From positions 496,001 through 560,000 of the forward strand of contig NW_004457695.1 of assembly GCF_000203815.1 (NCBI RefSeq): DNA of 64,000 nt, given 5' to 3'. The stretch is from Cavenderia fasciculata (lineage: Eukaryota > Evosea > Eumycetozoa > Acytosteliales > Cavenderiaceae). The notes under the pieces are model-generated. The model saw nothing but the letters and a program-made list of their open reading frames with translations. It searched no databases and was not told where the DNA came from. Both the position numbers and the translations under genes were made by a program. Below, piece after piece: positions 1-10,800 of this stretch; the stretch's first letter is position 1, and every line of letters starts with the position of its first letter.

Positions 1-321
1 TATCCTAATACCAACATCGTTGTCTACTAGTTCACTTGATCTCCAAGTACAATTGTTGTCTGCGTATTGGTTGATGGTCGGTCTTTTGATACCGTCTCCA
101 GACGTAGGGGTGTTATATTTGAATGAATTGGAAAACTGTTGTTCTTGTGGAAAACAAGTGTCCAAAGGGATACTAAAGAAATCTCTTACATTTGCCATTG
201 TACATGTCGATGTATTAAATGTCATTATCAATTCATATTCTCTAGTAGTAGTAGAATTACAATATTGTATAAATAATAATAATTGAATGACATAGATAAT
301 GGATATCAACATTATCTTCAT
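1..321 (-). CDS. Cys-rich secreted protein, tandem copy A (first exon only, cut by window edge)
   Basis: This is the 5' part of exon 1 of a fourth family member; the rest lies to the left of the window. Translation from the ATG at 321 begins MKIMLISIIYVIQLLLFIQYC, a clear signal peptide, and continues with the family block around TREYELIMTFNTSTC and VRDFFSIPLDTCFPQEQ, ending near residue 107. Compared with copies B-D it keeps the paired cysteines after the signal peptide. I do not recognise the family from outside dictyostelids. Presumed location is the secretory pathway or cell surface, by analogy with the complete copies. An in-frame codon upstream of 321 is not needed, since the hydrophobic stretch starts immediately. 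Confidence 0.75.
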   Translation of the reverse strand, partial: MKIMLISIIYVIQLLLFIQYCNSTTTREYELIMTFNTSTCTMANVRDFFSIPLDTCFPQEQQFSNSFKYNTPTSGDGIKRPTINQYADNNCTWRSSELVDNDVGIRI

Positions 322-922
322 ATTCTTAAACACTATTATTTTTATTATTATAATTAATATTTTTGAGGAGAAAAAAACAAATAAATAAATAAATTAAAAA
401 CTTTAAGAGATATATTTATATATATTTTACAAGGAGGATGATGATGATGAGAGATCATAGTCGTGAGATATGAAAATATGTTTGTTGATGATCATAATAA
501 TTATAAATAATCAACACAACCAAATCAATCAATCAATTAACAACCCACCACCACTCATCACTATGCTAAACTGGCTTAAAAGGGTGAATCAAATAATCAC
601 TCCAATTTATTAATGGAATGGATATAAAATTATCTCTCCAACCCATAGTCCACACTTACCGATATCAATTGATATCAGTAATTAATAATTATGATATTAA
701 ATAATTATTTACTGTTAATTTGTTTTAAAGTGTGAAAGAAAGGAATAATAACCAAACATTGTGATGATGATAATAGTGAGAGCATGATGTAGTGAGACAG
801 TGGCGTTTGAATTATCATAGGATGACGACAATGATGATGAAGATGAAGAAGATGAAGATCTTAATGATGTTCCAACTAATTAAATAGTTTAGATAGATAA
901 ATGTGTATCATGTTGGGTATAT
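322..922. other. Intergenic spacer between tandem copies A and B
   Basis: AT-rich DNA upstream of copy A. It holds a diverged version of the spacer found upstream of copies C and D (a GATGATGA-rich stretch near 435-455 and a CCACTCATCACT segment near 551-562), so it is part of the duplicated unit. About 765-890 on the minus strand still resembles the Ser/Thr-rich tail-coding region of copies C and D, which copy B no longer uses. No other gene seen. Confidence 0.6.
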
Positions 923-2564
923 CTAGGCTCCTGCTGGCATTATCAAACTACCATGTTTGTATTCACATACACTATTACCAACACGACATTTGACATTATA
1001 GACACTTTTACACTCTATGTAACCGTATGCATAACATTCCAACGACGACTTTGATAATCTTTTACATCCTCCAAATGATCTTGAAAAGCATGGGTCTAAA
1101 TTCCAATATAATTCAACATCATCATCTTCATTTCGGACAATACAATCGATTTTGAGAATATCAATGTCGGTATCTACTGTCTGCCACATTTGTACTGGGT
1201 TTTCAAAAATACCGTTTAGTAAACCCTTTCCACCAACCTTACAATCAATAGTGCTGTTAGATGCCAGATTAGGTGTTCTACTTGGATCTATATAAATAGA
1301 TATAAATATAATAAGATGGAGAAGGAATGAGTTAAAATATATTAATATTAATCATGATGATGGTAATATCTATTAATCCATCTATTTATCTATTTATCTA
1401 TCTCTCTACCATGGCATCGTTCAATATATACATACTAAAAAATTTTTGAGTCCCCAGAATATAAGTGGTGGGAGCCTCTGGTTCTGGAGGACCCAATCCA
1501 TTGTAATTTTGGGGGAAAAATTTGGGTCTAAAAGCATAGGAATTGATAATATCTTTGCTGACAATGTCACATCCTGTGAAAGGGCATAACATGGAAACAG
1601 GCGGGTGGGGTAAAAGTTGGTAGGTGAGGTTTAGAATCATACCTTCGGTCACCTCCTCGTTCCAGTTGCTCGTAAACGGTTTCACCTTGATGAAAAGTGG
1701 ACTTTGGGTAATCCTTTGACGAACGTCGACTTGAAGCAGTGTGTAAATCGGTGAGTAAAGAATGGCATTGTACACAAACATTGGATTGTTGGTAGAGGGT
1801 GCGGCGGCAGTCTCTCTTGATTTGTTACACTTTTCTGTGACAAGATGCAAAGGGCTGGCATCTGCGAATGTCGAAGGAAAGCCGTGACCAAGTATAATAC
1901 CATTTTTATGTGATTCAGTCCAAGATACCCATTCATTTATAGCTCTATCAAATATATTGGTCTTATTTGATTCAATTTTAGTAAAACATGTTTTACTATA
2001 TGGTACTCCAATCTTGCATCTAAAAATACATACATACATATAACAACATGTTGTTAGTAACTATGTATATTATTATTATTATTTATAATTATTTAAATAT
2101 ATTAATACATACGGAGCAGTATACTTTTCATAACAATATCTGTCTCCAAATGGATTGATTGATTGATGATTAGCTTCTGTAATAATCTCTGCATTGCTGA
2201 AAATATTACCGTTCACTTTTGATTGTGTGCATGTCCCAATAACAACATCAGTCTCTACAAATTCATAGGATTTCCAATGACAACTATTGTCTCGGTATTG
2301 GGTGACGGTAGGTCTCTTGACACCATCAGCAGACTTTGTGATGGTATACTTGAATGACCTGGAAAGAGATTGTTCATGTGGAAAGCAAGTGTCCAAAGGG
2401 ATACTAGAGAAATCTTTAACAGTTGCCATTGTACACGACGATGTATTAAATGTCATTATCAATACATATTCTAGTCCATTGCAATATTGTAAAAATAATA
2501 ATTGAATGACATAGATAATGGATACGATCATCATCATTACCATTCTAATTCTAAACCTAAACAT
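923..2564 (-). CDS. Cys-rich secreted protein, tandem copy B (lacks C-terminal stalk and anchor)
   Basis: Three exons by splice consensus: 2564-2113, 2019-1436 and 1287-923, with introns of phase 2 and phase 1, giving about 466 residues. The product has an N-terminal signal peptide (IVSIIYVIQLLFLQYCNG), a first Cys-containing domain (SIPLDTCFPHEQ, CHWKSYEF), a second domain starting CKIGVPYSKTC with MLCPFTGCDIVSKDI, and a third Cys-rich domain starting NPSRTPNLASN and ending CRVGNSVCEYKHGSLIMPAGA. Copies C and D continue here into a Ser/Thr-rich stalk and hydrophobic tail; copy B stops directly after PAGA, so it would be fully secreted rather than anchored. Sequence downstream of the stop still resembles the lost tail. 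Function unknown; secreted location is inferred from the signal peptide and cysteine pattern. Confidence 0.8.
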
Positions 2565-2834
2565 TATTATTTAATTATATATTATTTTTGTGGATAAATA
2601 AAATTAAAAATAGAGAGAGATACCTGATGTATAAAGGGAAGAGGAGATGATGAGAGAGAGGTGTGAGATATATTATGTTGATGATCATACATACACATCA
2701 ATTAATTAAATTTTATATCAATATGTTCTGACACAAAAATATCAAAGCTCCCCCACCATGTGCATCCATCTCGTGAATTGCTTTGAGATAGTTTTACAAA
2801 TATAAGCTAATAATAATAATACAGTATTTATAAG

Positions 2835-4694
2835 TTAAGAGATAGGAAGGAATATAACCAACATTGCGATAATGATTAAAGTAAACGATGATGATGATGA
2901 TGATATTGAAGATGAGGTGGAAGGTGAATCAGATTGTTCAACAGGTTGTGTTGATGGAACCCCTGTTGTTGTTGTTGTGGCAGTAGTGGTATTTGAATTA
3001 TCAGATGATGAATTCGAGTCACTAGAATGTGTATCAGTATCGGAAGATGACGGTCCAACCAATGATAATTTAGATGAACGTGTCTCATTGGTACTTGCTC
3101 CTGTTGGCATTATCAAACTACCATGTTTGTATTCACAGACACTATTACCAACCCGACATTTGACTTGATAGGAAGCATTACACTCTATGAAACCGTATGC
3201 AGAACATTCCATCGGGTATTTACTCGACAACGATAATCTTTTACATCCCAAAAACGATTCTGAATTACATGGTATATAATCAATAACGTTGTCGGGGTCC
3301 AAAAATGGTGTTTGTTCATCATCAACATCATCTTGATCTTGTACAATACAATCGATTTTGAAAATGTCTATTCTTGTATCTGCTGTTTGCCACATTTGTA
3401 CAAATGGTCTATCAAAATGAGATACGGTCAAACTCTTTACACCATCCCTACAATCAATAGAGCTGTCAGATGCCAGATTAGGTGTTCTACTTGGATCTAC
3501 ATAAAATCAAAGTAAAGGAATAAAGATAATATTAATCATCATATTCTATCTACCAATGTTTGTCTAGGATACATACTAACAAAAAAACCCAAAGGAACGT
3601 AGTTAAAATCTTTACTAAATACTGGCTCTAGAGGACCCAATCCTTTGTAATTTTGGAGGTATATTTTGAATGACAAAGTGGTGGATTTGGCAATATCAGT
3701 GCTGACAATGTCACAACCCTTAAAGTACGGGCACAACATGGAAACAGGTTGTTTGTCGGGAAACTGGTATGTAAGGTTAACGACCATACCTGCCGCAGTC
3801 TCTGGGTGCCAGTTACTCGAGAAGGAATGCAGCCTGATAAACAGTGGACGTACGTCGTAACCACCCACAGAGATCGAAAGTGGAGTATAAAACATTGCAT
3901 TGAACACAAACATTGGATTAGTGAGTGGAAAGTCAGCAGCGACAGTCTCTCTCGATTTGTTACACTTGTCTGTGATAAGATGAAAAGGGTTGGCATCTGT
4001 GATACCTCCCAATGACGACGAAGTAAAGCCATGACCAAGTATGATACCATTGCTACGGCGTTCAGTCCAAGATAAATATTCATTTACAGCTCTATCAAAA
4101 ATATTTGTCTGATTACTTGGTCCAAATTTGCATGTCTTACTATATGGTACTCCAATCTTGCATCTGAAAATGTATGTATGTATGATGTTAGTTTGAAACT
4201 ATAAATAGTGTGTTGGGTATGAATATTGCAATTTCCAATTAATAAAATACATACGGAGCAGTATACTTTTCAAAACAATATCTTTCTCCAAAGGGAGTGA
4301 TCGCTAGGTGTTGAGCCTCGGTGATAATCTCTACATCGTAGAAAAAAGTTAAATTTGGCTGAACGCATCTCCCAATATCAAGATCTATAAATTCACTTGA
4401 TCTCCAAGTGCAATTGTTGTCTGCGTATTGGTTGAGTGTCAGTATCCTGTAACCATCTCTAAGCTTTGTGATGGTATACTTGAAAGAGTTGGATAAATGT
4501 TGCTCTTGTGGAAAGCAAGTATCCAAAGGGATACTAGAGAAATCTCTTACATTTGCCACTGTACACGACGATGTACTAAATGACATTATCAATACATATT
4601 CTCTAGTAGTAGCATTACAATATGTAAGTAAAAATAATAATTGAATGACATAGATAATGGCTATCCCCATTAATATCATCCTACTGCTAAACAT
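2835..4694 (-). CDS. Cys-rich cell-surface protein, tandem copy C (complete)
   Basis: Three exons: 4694-4255, 4163-3577 and 3496-2835, introns of phase 2 and phase 1 as in the other copies, about 562 residues. Order of parts: signal peptide (MGIAIIYVIQLLFLLTYC), domain 1 with SIPLDTCFPQEQ and NNCTWRSSEF, domain 2 from CKIGVPYSKTC through MLCPYFKGCDIVSTDI, and domain 3 with six or more cysteines ending in CRVGNSVCEYKHGSLIMP. Then follows a Ser/Thr/Asp-rich stalk (about 80 residues) and a terminal hydrophobic segment SSFTLIIIAMLVIFLPIS. A short hydrophobic tail at the very C-terminus after a Ser-rich stalk is what a GPI-anchor signal looks like, though a single membrane span is also possible. 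Several N-x-S/T sites are present. Function unknown; a surface or matrix role is inference. Confidence 0.85.
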
Positions 4695-5148
4695 TATTTA
4701 AATAAATAATAATTAAATTAAATAAACAACTAAAAAAGAGAGAGAGATATACTGTATACAAAGGGGAAGAGGATGATGAGAGAGAGAGAGAGAGAGATAA
4801 GAGTTCTGCATCCACAATATTGTGTAATTGATTAATATATTTAAATAATAATAATATAATATATTGCTCTGACACATTTATACATACTACACCTATCCAA
4901 TTCAATCATTAACACCCACAACCCATCACTCACGGCAGAGTGATAGATGATCGGTGTTTTGAACCACTCTATCATGATGATCGTCAAACTCACCCATTGC
5001 TAGCCAATGTGTGCCACATACCCTTTCAAATCGATGGTTGATCATCATATACAGCTTACCAGCAAATAATATATTAACAACATAAGGAAGGACTAGATAC
5101 ATTTATTGTTATGATTATTATTATTATTTCTTTCTAAATATAAATAGG
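4695..5148. other. Promoter spacer of copy C
   Basis: AT-rich spacer upstream of the copy C start. It includes a purine-rich GAGA run (4733-4798), a TTGCTCTGACACAT element near 4863-4876 and a 37-bp block at 4908-4944, all repeated at the matching place upstream of copy D. No gene seen. Confidence 0.65.
4908..4944. promoter_or_regulatory. Conserved 37-bp upstream block with dyad (copy C)
   Basis: A 37-bp block about 215-250 bp upstream of the copy C start codon is identical to 7267-7303 upstream of copy D, inside DNA that otherwise differs by indels. Its right half is a dyad, ATCACTC-ACGGCA-GAGTGAT (4925-4944). Identity, position and symmetry suggest a regulatory site for the family; recent duplication alone is the alternative. 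Confidence 0.4.
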
Positions 5149-7042
5149 TCAGGTCTCTTTAATAAAGAAAATATTAGTAGGAAGGAATATAACCAACATT
5201 GCGATAATGATTAATGTAAACGATGATGATGATGATGATAATGAAGATGAGGTGGAAGGTGAATCAGATTGTTCAACAGGTTGTGTTGATGGAACCCCTG
5301 TTGTCGTTGTTGTGGCAGTAGTGGTATTTGAATTATCAGATGATGAATTCGAGTCATGTGTATCAGTATCGGAAGATGAAGAAGATGATGATGATGATGG
5401 TTCAACCAGTGATAATTTAGATGAACGTGTATCATTGGTACCTGCTCCTGTTGGCATTATCAAACTACCATGTTTGTATTCACAGACACTATTACCAACC
5501 CGGCATTTGACCTGATAGGCAGCATTACACTCTATGAAACCGTATGCAGAACATTCCATCGGGTATCTACTCGACGACGATAAACTTTTACATCCCAGAA
5601 GCGATTCTGAATTGCATGGTTTATAGAGGTCCAAAAATGGTCTTTGCGCAGCATCAACATCATCTTGATCTTGTACAATACAATCGATTTTGAAAATGTC
5701 TACTCTTGTATCTGCTGTTGTCCACATTTGTACAACATCTCTCTTAAAATGAGATACGGTCAAACTCTTTACCCCATCCCTACAATCAATAGAGCTGTCA
5801 GATGCCAGATTAGGTGTTCTACTTGGATCTACATAAAATCAAAGTAAAGGAATAAAGATAATATTAATCATCATATTCTATCTATCTATCTATCTACCAA
5901 TGTTTGTCTAGGATACATACTAACAAAAAAATCCAAAGGAAGGTTGGTAAAATCTTGACTAAATACTGGCTCTAGAGGACCCAATCCTTTATAATTTTGG
6001 AGGTAAATTTTGAATGACAAATTGGTGGATTTGACAATATCAGTGCTGACAATGTCACAACCCTTAAAGTACGGGCACAACATGGAAACAGGTTGTTTGT
6101 CGGGAAACTGGTATGTAAGGTTAACGACCATACCTGCTACTATCTCTGAGTTCCAGTTGCTCCAGAATGAATGCAGCCTGATAAACAGTGGACGTACGTC
6201 GTAACTACCCACAGTGATTGAAAGTGGAGTGTAAGGCATGGCATTGTATATCAGCATTGGATTGTTGGGGTTTGGAAAGGCAACGGCGGCGGTCTCTCTC
6301 GATTTGTCACACTTTTCTGACAAAAGATGAGAAGTGTTGGTATCCATGTACACGGTAAGTAAAGGGCCGTGACCAAGTATGACACCATTGTCACGGGGTT
6401 CAGTCCAAAATATCCATTCATTTATAGCTCTATCAAAAAAATAGGGTCCACTGGCTCTAGAAACACATGTCTTACTATATGGAACTCCATTATTGCATCT
6501 ATAATATATATGTATATAGTTTAGTTAGTAACTAATATATATATAGTGTTTATACCATTCATCCATTCATTCATTTTAAATACATACGGAGCAGCATACT
6601 TTTCATAACAATATCTGTTTCCAAAAGGAGAGATGGCTAGGTGCTGAGCCTCAGTGATAATCTCTGCATTGTGGCAACCCCAATTGGATCGAATGCATGT
6701 CCCAATATTAATATTGGAATAGTTGTTGTTGTCCACTAGTTCACTTGATTGCCAAGTACAATTGTTGTCTGCGTATTGGTGGAGGACCGGTATTTGAGTG
6801 CCGTTGGAGACAATGATGGTATACTTGAATGACCTAGATAACGGTTGTTCTTGTGGAAAGCAAGTGTCCAAAGGGATACTTGAGAAATCTCTTAATTTGT
6901 CCATCTCGCATGGCAATGACGAAAATCTCATTATCAATACATATTCTCTAGTAGTAGCATTACAATATTGTATAAATAATAATTGAATGACAGAGATAAT
7001 GGCTATCACCATTAACATCATCCTACTACTACTACTAAACAT
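5149..7042 (-). CDS. Cys-rich cell-surface protein, tandem copy D (complete)
   Basis: Three exons: 7042-6588, 6498-5921 and 5828-5149, same phases as its neighbours, about 570 residues. It begins MFSSSSRMMLMVIAIISVIQ, a signal peptide, followed by domain 1 (SIPLDTCFPQEQPLSRSF), domain 2 (CNNGVPYSKTC in place of the CKIGVPYSKTC of copies B and C; MLCPYFKGCDIVSTDI) and domain 3 ending CRVGNSVCEYKHGSLIMP. The C-terminus has a Ser-rich stalk with a longer Ser run than copy C and a hydrophobic tail FTLIIIAMLVIFL followed by the polar residues PTNIFFIKET, which makes it look slightly more like a membrane span than a plain GPI signal. It is the last copy of the array on this side. Function unknown. 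Confidence 0.85.
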
Positions 7043-7880
7043 TATATATTAATTGGAAATAAATAAATAACTAAATAATATTTAATTAAATAAATAAAAC
7101 TTTATAAGAGATTTAGAGAGATATACAAAGAGGATGATGAGAGAGAGAAAGAGAGATAAGAGTTATGCATGCACAATATTGTAATTGATTAATATATTTA
7201 AAAAATAATAATATATTGCTCTGACACATGTATACATACACCTAAGCCAAATCAACCAACCAATCAATTAACACCCACAACCCATCACTCACGGCAGAGT
7301 GATTGATGGTTGGTGTTTTGAACCACGACTCTATCATGATGATCGTCAACAACTCACCCATTACGTTGCCATGAATCCCTTCGATTTGATTGATGGTTGA
7401 TCATCGTTTACCTTCTCAAACAACAATCATCATATATATTAACAATATGAGATTATGTAGTTGAATCAAAATATTCTAGTCCTTCATTATTATTATTCTT
7501 TTCTAAGTCTATGTTGAATAAAGAATAGAAAATAAAACCGCCAACTTTCAAGTTCATCAAAGATGAGGTGTGGGTTTTTCAAAAATAAATTTTTTAATAT
7601 TTTTATTTTTTCTAGGGTGAGAAAGGCATAAATAAGAGCTGTTCAACGTCCAAGATGAAAAATCATCAGCACCCCCCTATTTACCTTTTTAGTAAGAGAA
7701 AACAGTCAGTTCGAATCTCACAAAGGGAAAAAAGTATATTCATCAAAGTAGCGCGGGGTACATAATATAATAATAATATACAACATAGATAGTCTAGTCT
7801 AGTCTAGTCTCTATACAAACTATACAGATACTGATAGTAGTAGTAGTATAGTAGTAATAGAGAGAGACAAGAACAACAAC
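7043..7880. other. Divergent intergenic region between copy D and taf1
   Basis: Copy D and TAF1 are transcribed away from each other across this region. The left half (to about 7440) is the duplicated spacer of the tandem array. The right half is unique, with AGTCT repeats at 7791-7811 and poly(A/T) tracts typical of dictyostelid promoters. No gene seen. Confidence 0.6.
7267..7303. promoter_or_regulatory. Conserved 37-bp upstream block with dyad (copy D)
   Basis: Identical to 4908-4944 over all 37 bp and at a similar distance (about 225-260 bp) upstream of the copy D start codon; the dyad ATCACTC/GAGTGAT lies at 7284-7303. Followed in both copies by a second conserved stretch TCTATCATGATGATCGTCAA. 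Confidence 0.4.
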
Positions 7881-10800
7881 ATGAAAGATAAAGGAAAGGG
7901 TAAAGGGACAGACTTATCCAATTTCTTTTTTGGCAATGTAACAAACGAAGGTGAATTAGAGGATGACTCTTTCTTGGATCGTGTATGTATAAGATAGATA
8001 GATAGACAGATAGATAGATAATATAGATAGATAACTAACAAACATCATACATCATACATCATACTCGAATATAGGAATTAAGAGAAAACCTAAGTGAATT
8101 TACTAAACAAGGAGGAGGAGCTCATTTAGGTGTTGAGACGTTGGTTAGAGATGATGATTCGTCTGCGGCGGCATCACAACAACAACAGCAACTGCAAGGA
8201 GGAGAGTTTAGACAAAAGGATGGTAGAGCTGTAGATTTTGAAGATATTGATGAGGTTGCAGAAGAGATTAATAGTATAGAGAATGAAATCAACAAGATCA
8301 ATGCTGATCGACTGGCTAAACAAGCTGAAGATAATATCAAACAAATGACTGCAACTAGATTACAACAACAACAACAACAACAGCAACAACCAACTATACT
8401 TAGACCACCTAGTATTGGTGGGTTACCTGGAATGATTATCAAACCACCTCCACCATTCATCTCAAAGTCACTCACAACTACAAAGAGAAAGGTTGAAGAA
8501 GACTTTGATTTTGATGAAGATGATTCTGCTCCTAAACAATCAACTACACATGTAGTAACACCTCCACTTCCTATTCTACCACCTCCACCCTTTTCCTTTT
8601 CATCTTCATCGACATCACCAATTGGTATAAAGACACCTCCTGCTATCAAGACACCACCTACCTTTACATCAATTACATCAACAACAACAACTGATACTAC
8701 AATGAGTGATAGTGAAGAAGAGAGTAGTAGTGTTCAGTCTTCGGGTGGAGAAGATACACCACCCAAATCAACTTTGACCACCAATCCTACAAGATCAACT
8801 AAAAAGTTCAAGACAACGATCAATGCAGCAATGTATGCCATTCGTAACATACTTCAAGATCAATGGGTCTATTCAAGAGAGGATGCAGAGTTTAAGGCGT
8901 TTTGTAGTGGTCAGACACCGGAAGGAGCGATCTTTAAGTTTTCCGATCTCTTTGCACCCAAGATGCCAATGGATCGACCGAAAAAGCGTAGACGTGTCAA
9001 ACAACTGCCACATCAACCTCCCACCGACGACGTGGTCGATATTGACGAACAGACCATGTTTAGTAAACCACAACAAGACACGTCGACTACGTCTTTGAGC
9101 GGCGAGACTGGACAAGGAGGTAATCTACTCGAGATGAAAGAGATAACGTCGCCTGCACTCAAATCAAAGAGTGTACAAGAAAAGAGGGAGTACAATTTGA
9201 TGTTGATGTTGATGCATCAACAAAAACAACAACAACTGCAAGATGAAGAGAACCTCTTTGAACCATTACAAGAAAAAGCAAATGACAAGGTATTACAAGA
9301 CTACTATCAACTACCCGACGCTGTATTCAATAATGTAGAACAATTTGATTGGGAGGAAAAGATTATTTGGGATGTTAAAGATAACAAAGATAATAATCAA
9401 CAACAACAATTGAAACCAACAAATAATCCACTTCTTTTACAACAAAATAATCCATTTACATCGACAGATAATTATATTAGTAAATCGATAGAGTTTGGTG
9501 ATCATTTGGTTGGAGTAAAGAGAAAGAGATGGGGAGACTTTGAAACGATAGAGACAAAGATACCGGCACGTACCATGTTCCAGTCTGGTATTGTCGGGCA
9601 GTGGTCGATATTCCCCATGCGTAATACTGATCTCGAACGTGGAGACTGGGTCAATGAAATTGTGTGGGATGAAACGTCGACAGACTATCGTCCCAAACTA
9701 CCCAATATTATTTTGGATTTAAATGACCGCGACATGTTGTTTGAAGATCACGTCAAAAAGGATGCTAGTATGAAGTCGTCGTGGACGATTAATGTGGGTG
9801 GTACAAATGTGTCGGTTACGAGTAGTTTGGAAGACGAGGGTAAACGCAAGTCGAAAAAGAAGCAGGCAGCAGCTGCAGCGGCGGCAGCGGCCGCGTCATC
9901 GGCCGAAGCTTTGCAACAGCAAATGTCGGCACTCGACAAGTTCAATCTGTCCAATGACAAGTACTACCGTCAAGGTGTTAACCGTAGTCGTGTACGTCAA
10001 CAAAGTGGTAAGGCATTGGTACAACACTCGCTGCCAGCTATCAAGTTGTGTTTGACAAAGACACATTTCACACTCGACGATCTCGAAAGCTACCATCGTC
10101 CACGTATCCAGTTCCCGCCACAACACACGTTCCGTATTGCACTCTTCCACAAAGAGGCACATCGCGACGACCGTGGTCGCACGCGTGTTGCTGACCCCTC
10201 GATGAAACATAAGATTGATTTGTCGGCACGTGAAGGACGTGTTGTGTTTGTCGAGTATCTCGAGCAGCACCCAGCACTCCTCAACAATGTCGGTATGGGT
10301 GCACGTATACGCAACTTTTACCGACGCAAAAACGCCAGCGACGCTCCATTCCTCTCGTTTGAGGATGGTGAAAATGTGCTGCTCGACACCAACGACGAGA
10401 CACCCTTCCTCGGTGACATTACACCCGGTCGCACGATTCAAGCACTCGTCAGCAACCTGTACAAGGCACCCATATTCCGTCACAACCCGTCTCCCACTGA
10501 CTTTTTGTTGATCCGTTCGCGTGACGGTAAGAAATGGTATATCCGAGAGATGGGCACTCTCTACACGGCCGGTCAGCAAATGCCCGAGGTGGAAGTACCC
10601 GCACCCAACAGTCGTAGTGCCAACATGTTCCTCAAGAACCGTCTCCAAGCGTTTATCCACCGACTGTTCCGCAAGAAAAAGAACGTCCAACGTCGTATCC
10701 GCATTCAAGACGTTTGCAACGCGTTCCCAAGCCAGTCGGAAGCATCCATACGCAAGCGTCTCAAAGACTGCGCCGATTTGCAGCGTGGTGGTGAGGACGG

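Larger units (their letters stand above)
1..7440. repeat. Tandem array of about 2.1-2.35 kb gene units
   Basis: Four head-to-tail minus-strand copies of the same three-exon gene occupy this stretch, with start codons at 321, 2564, 4694 and 7042, giving unit lengths of 2243, 2130 and 2348 bp. Exon phases, both intron positions and much of the intergenic DNA are shared, so whole units including promoters were duplicated. The two inner copies (starts 4694 and 7042) are the most alike; the copy starting at 2564 is the most divergent. The array runs off the left edge of the window, so its full size is unknown. Confidence 0.9.

Noticed and set aside
7705-7730. AGTTCGAATCT resembling a tRNA B box
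   Set aside because: No A box or acceptor-stem pairing at the right distance upstream, so not a tRNA gene.
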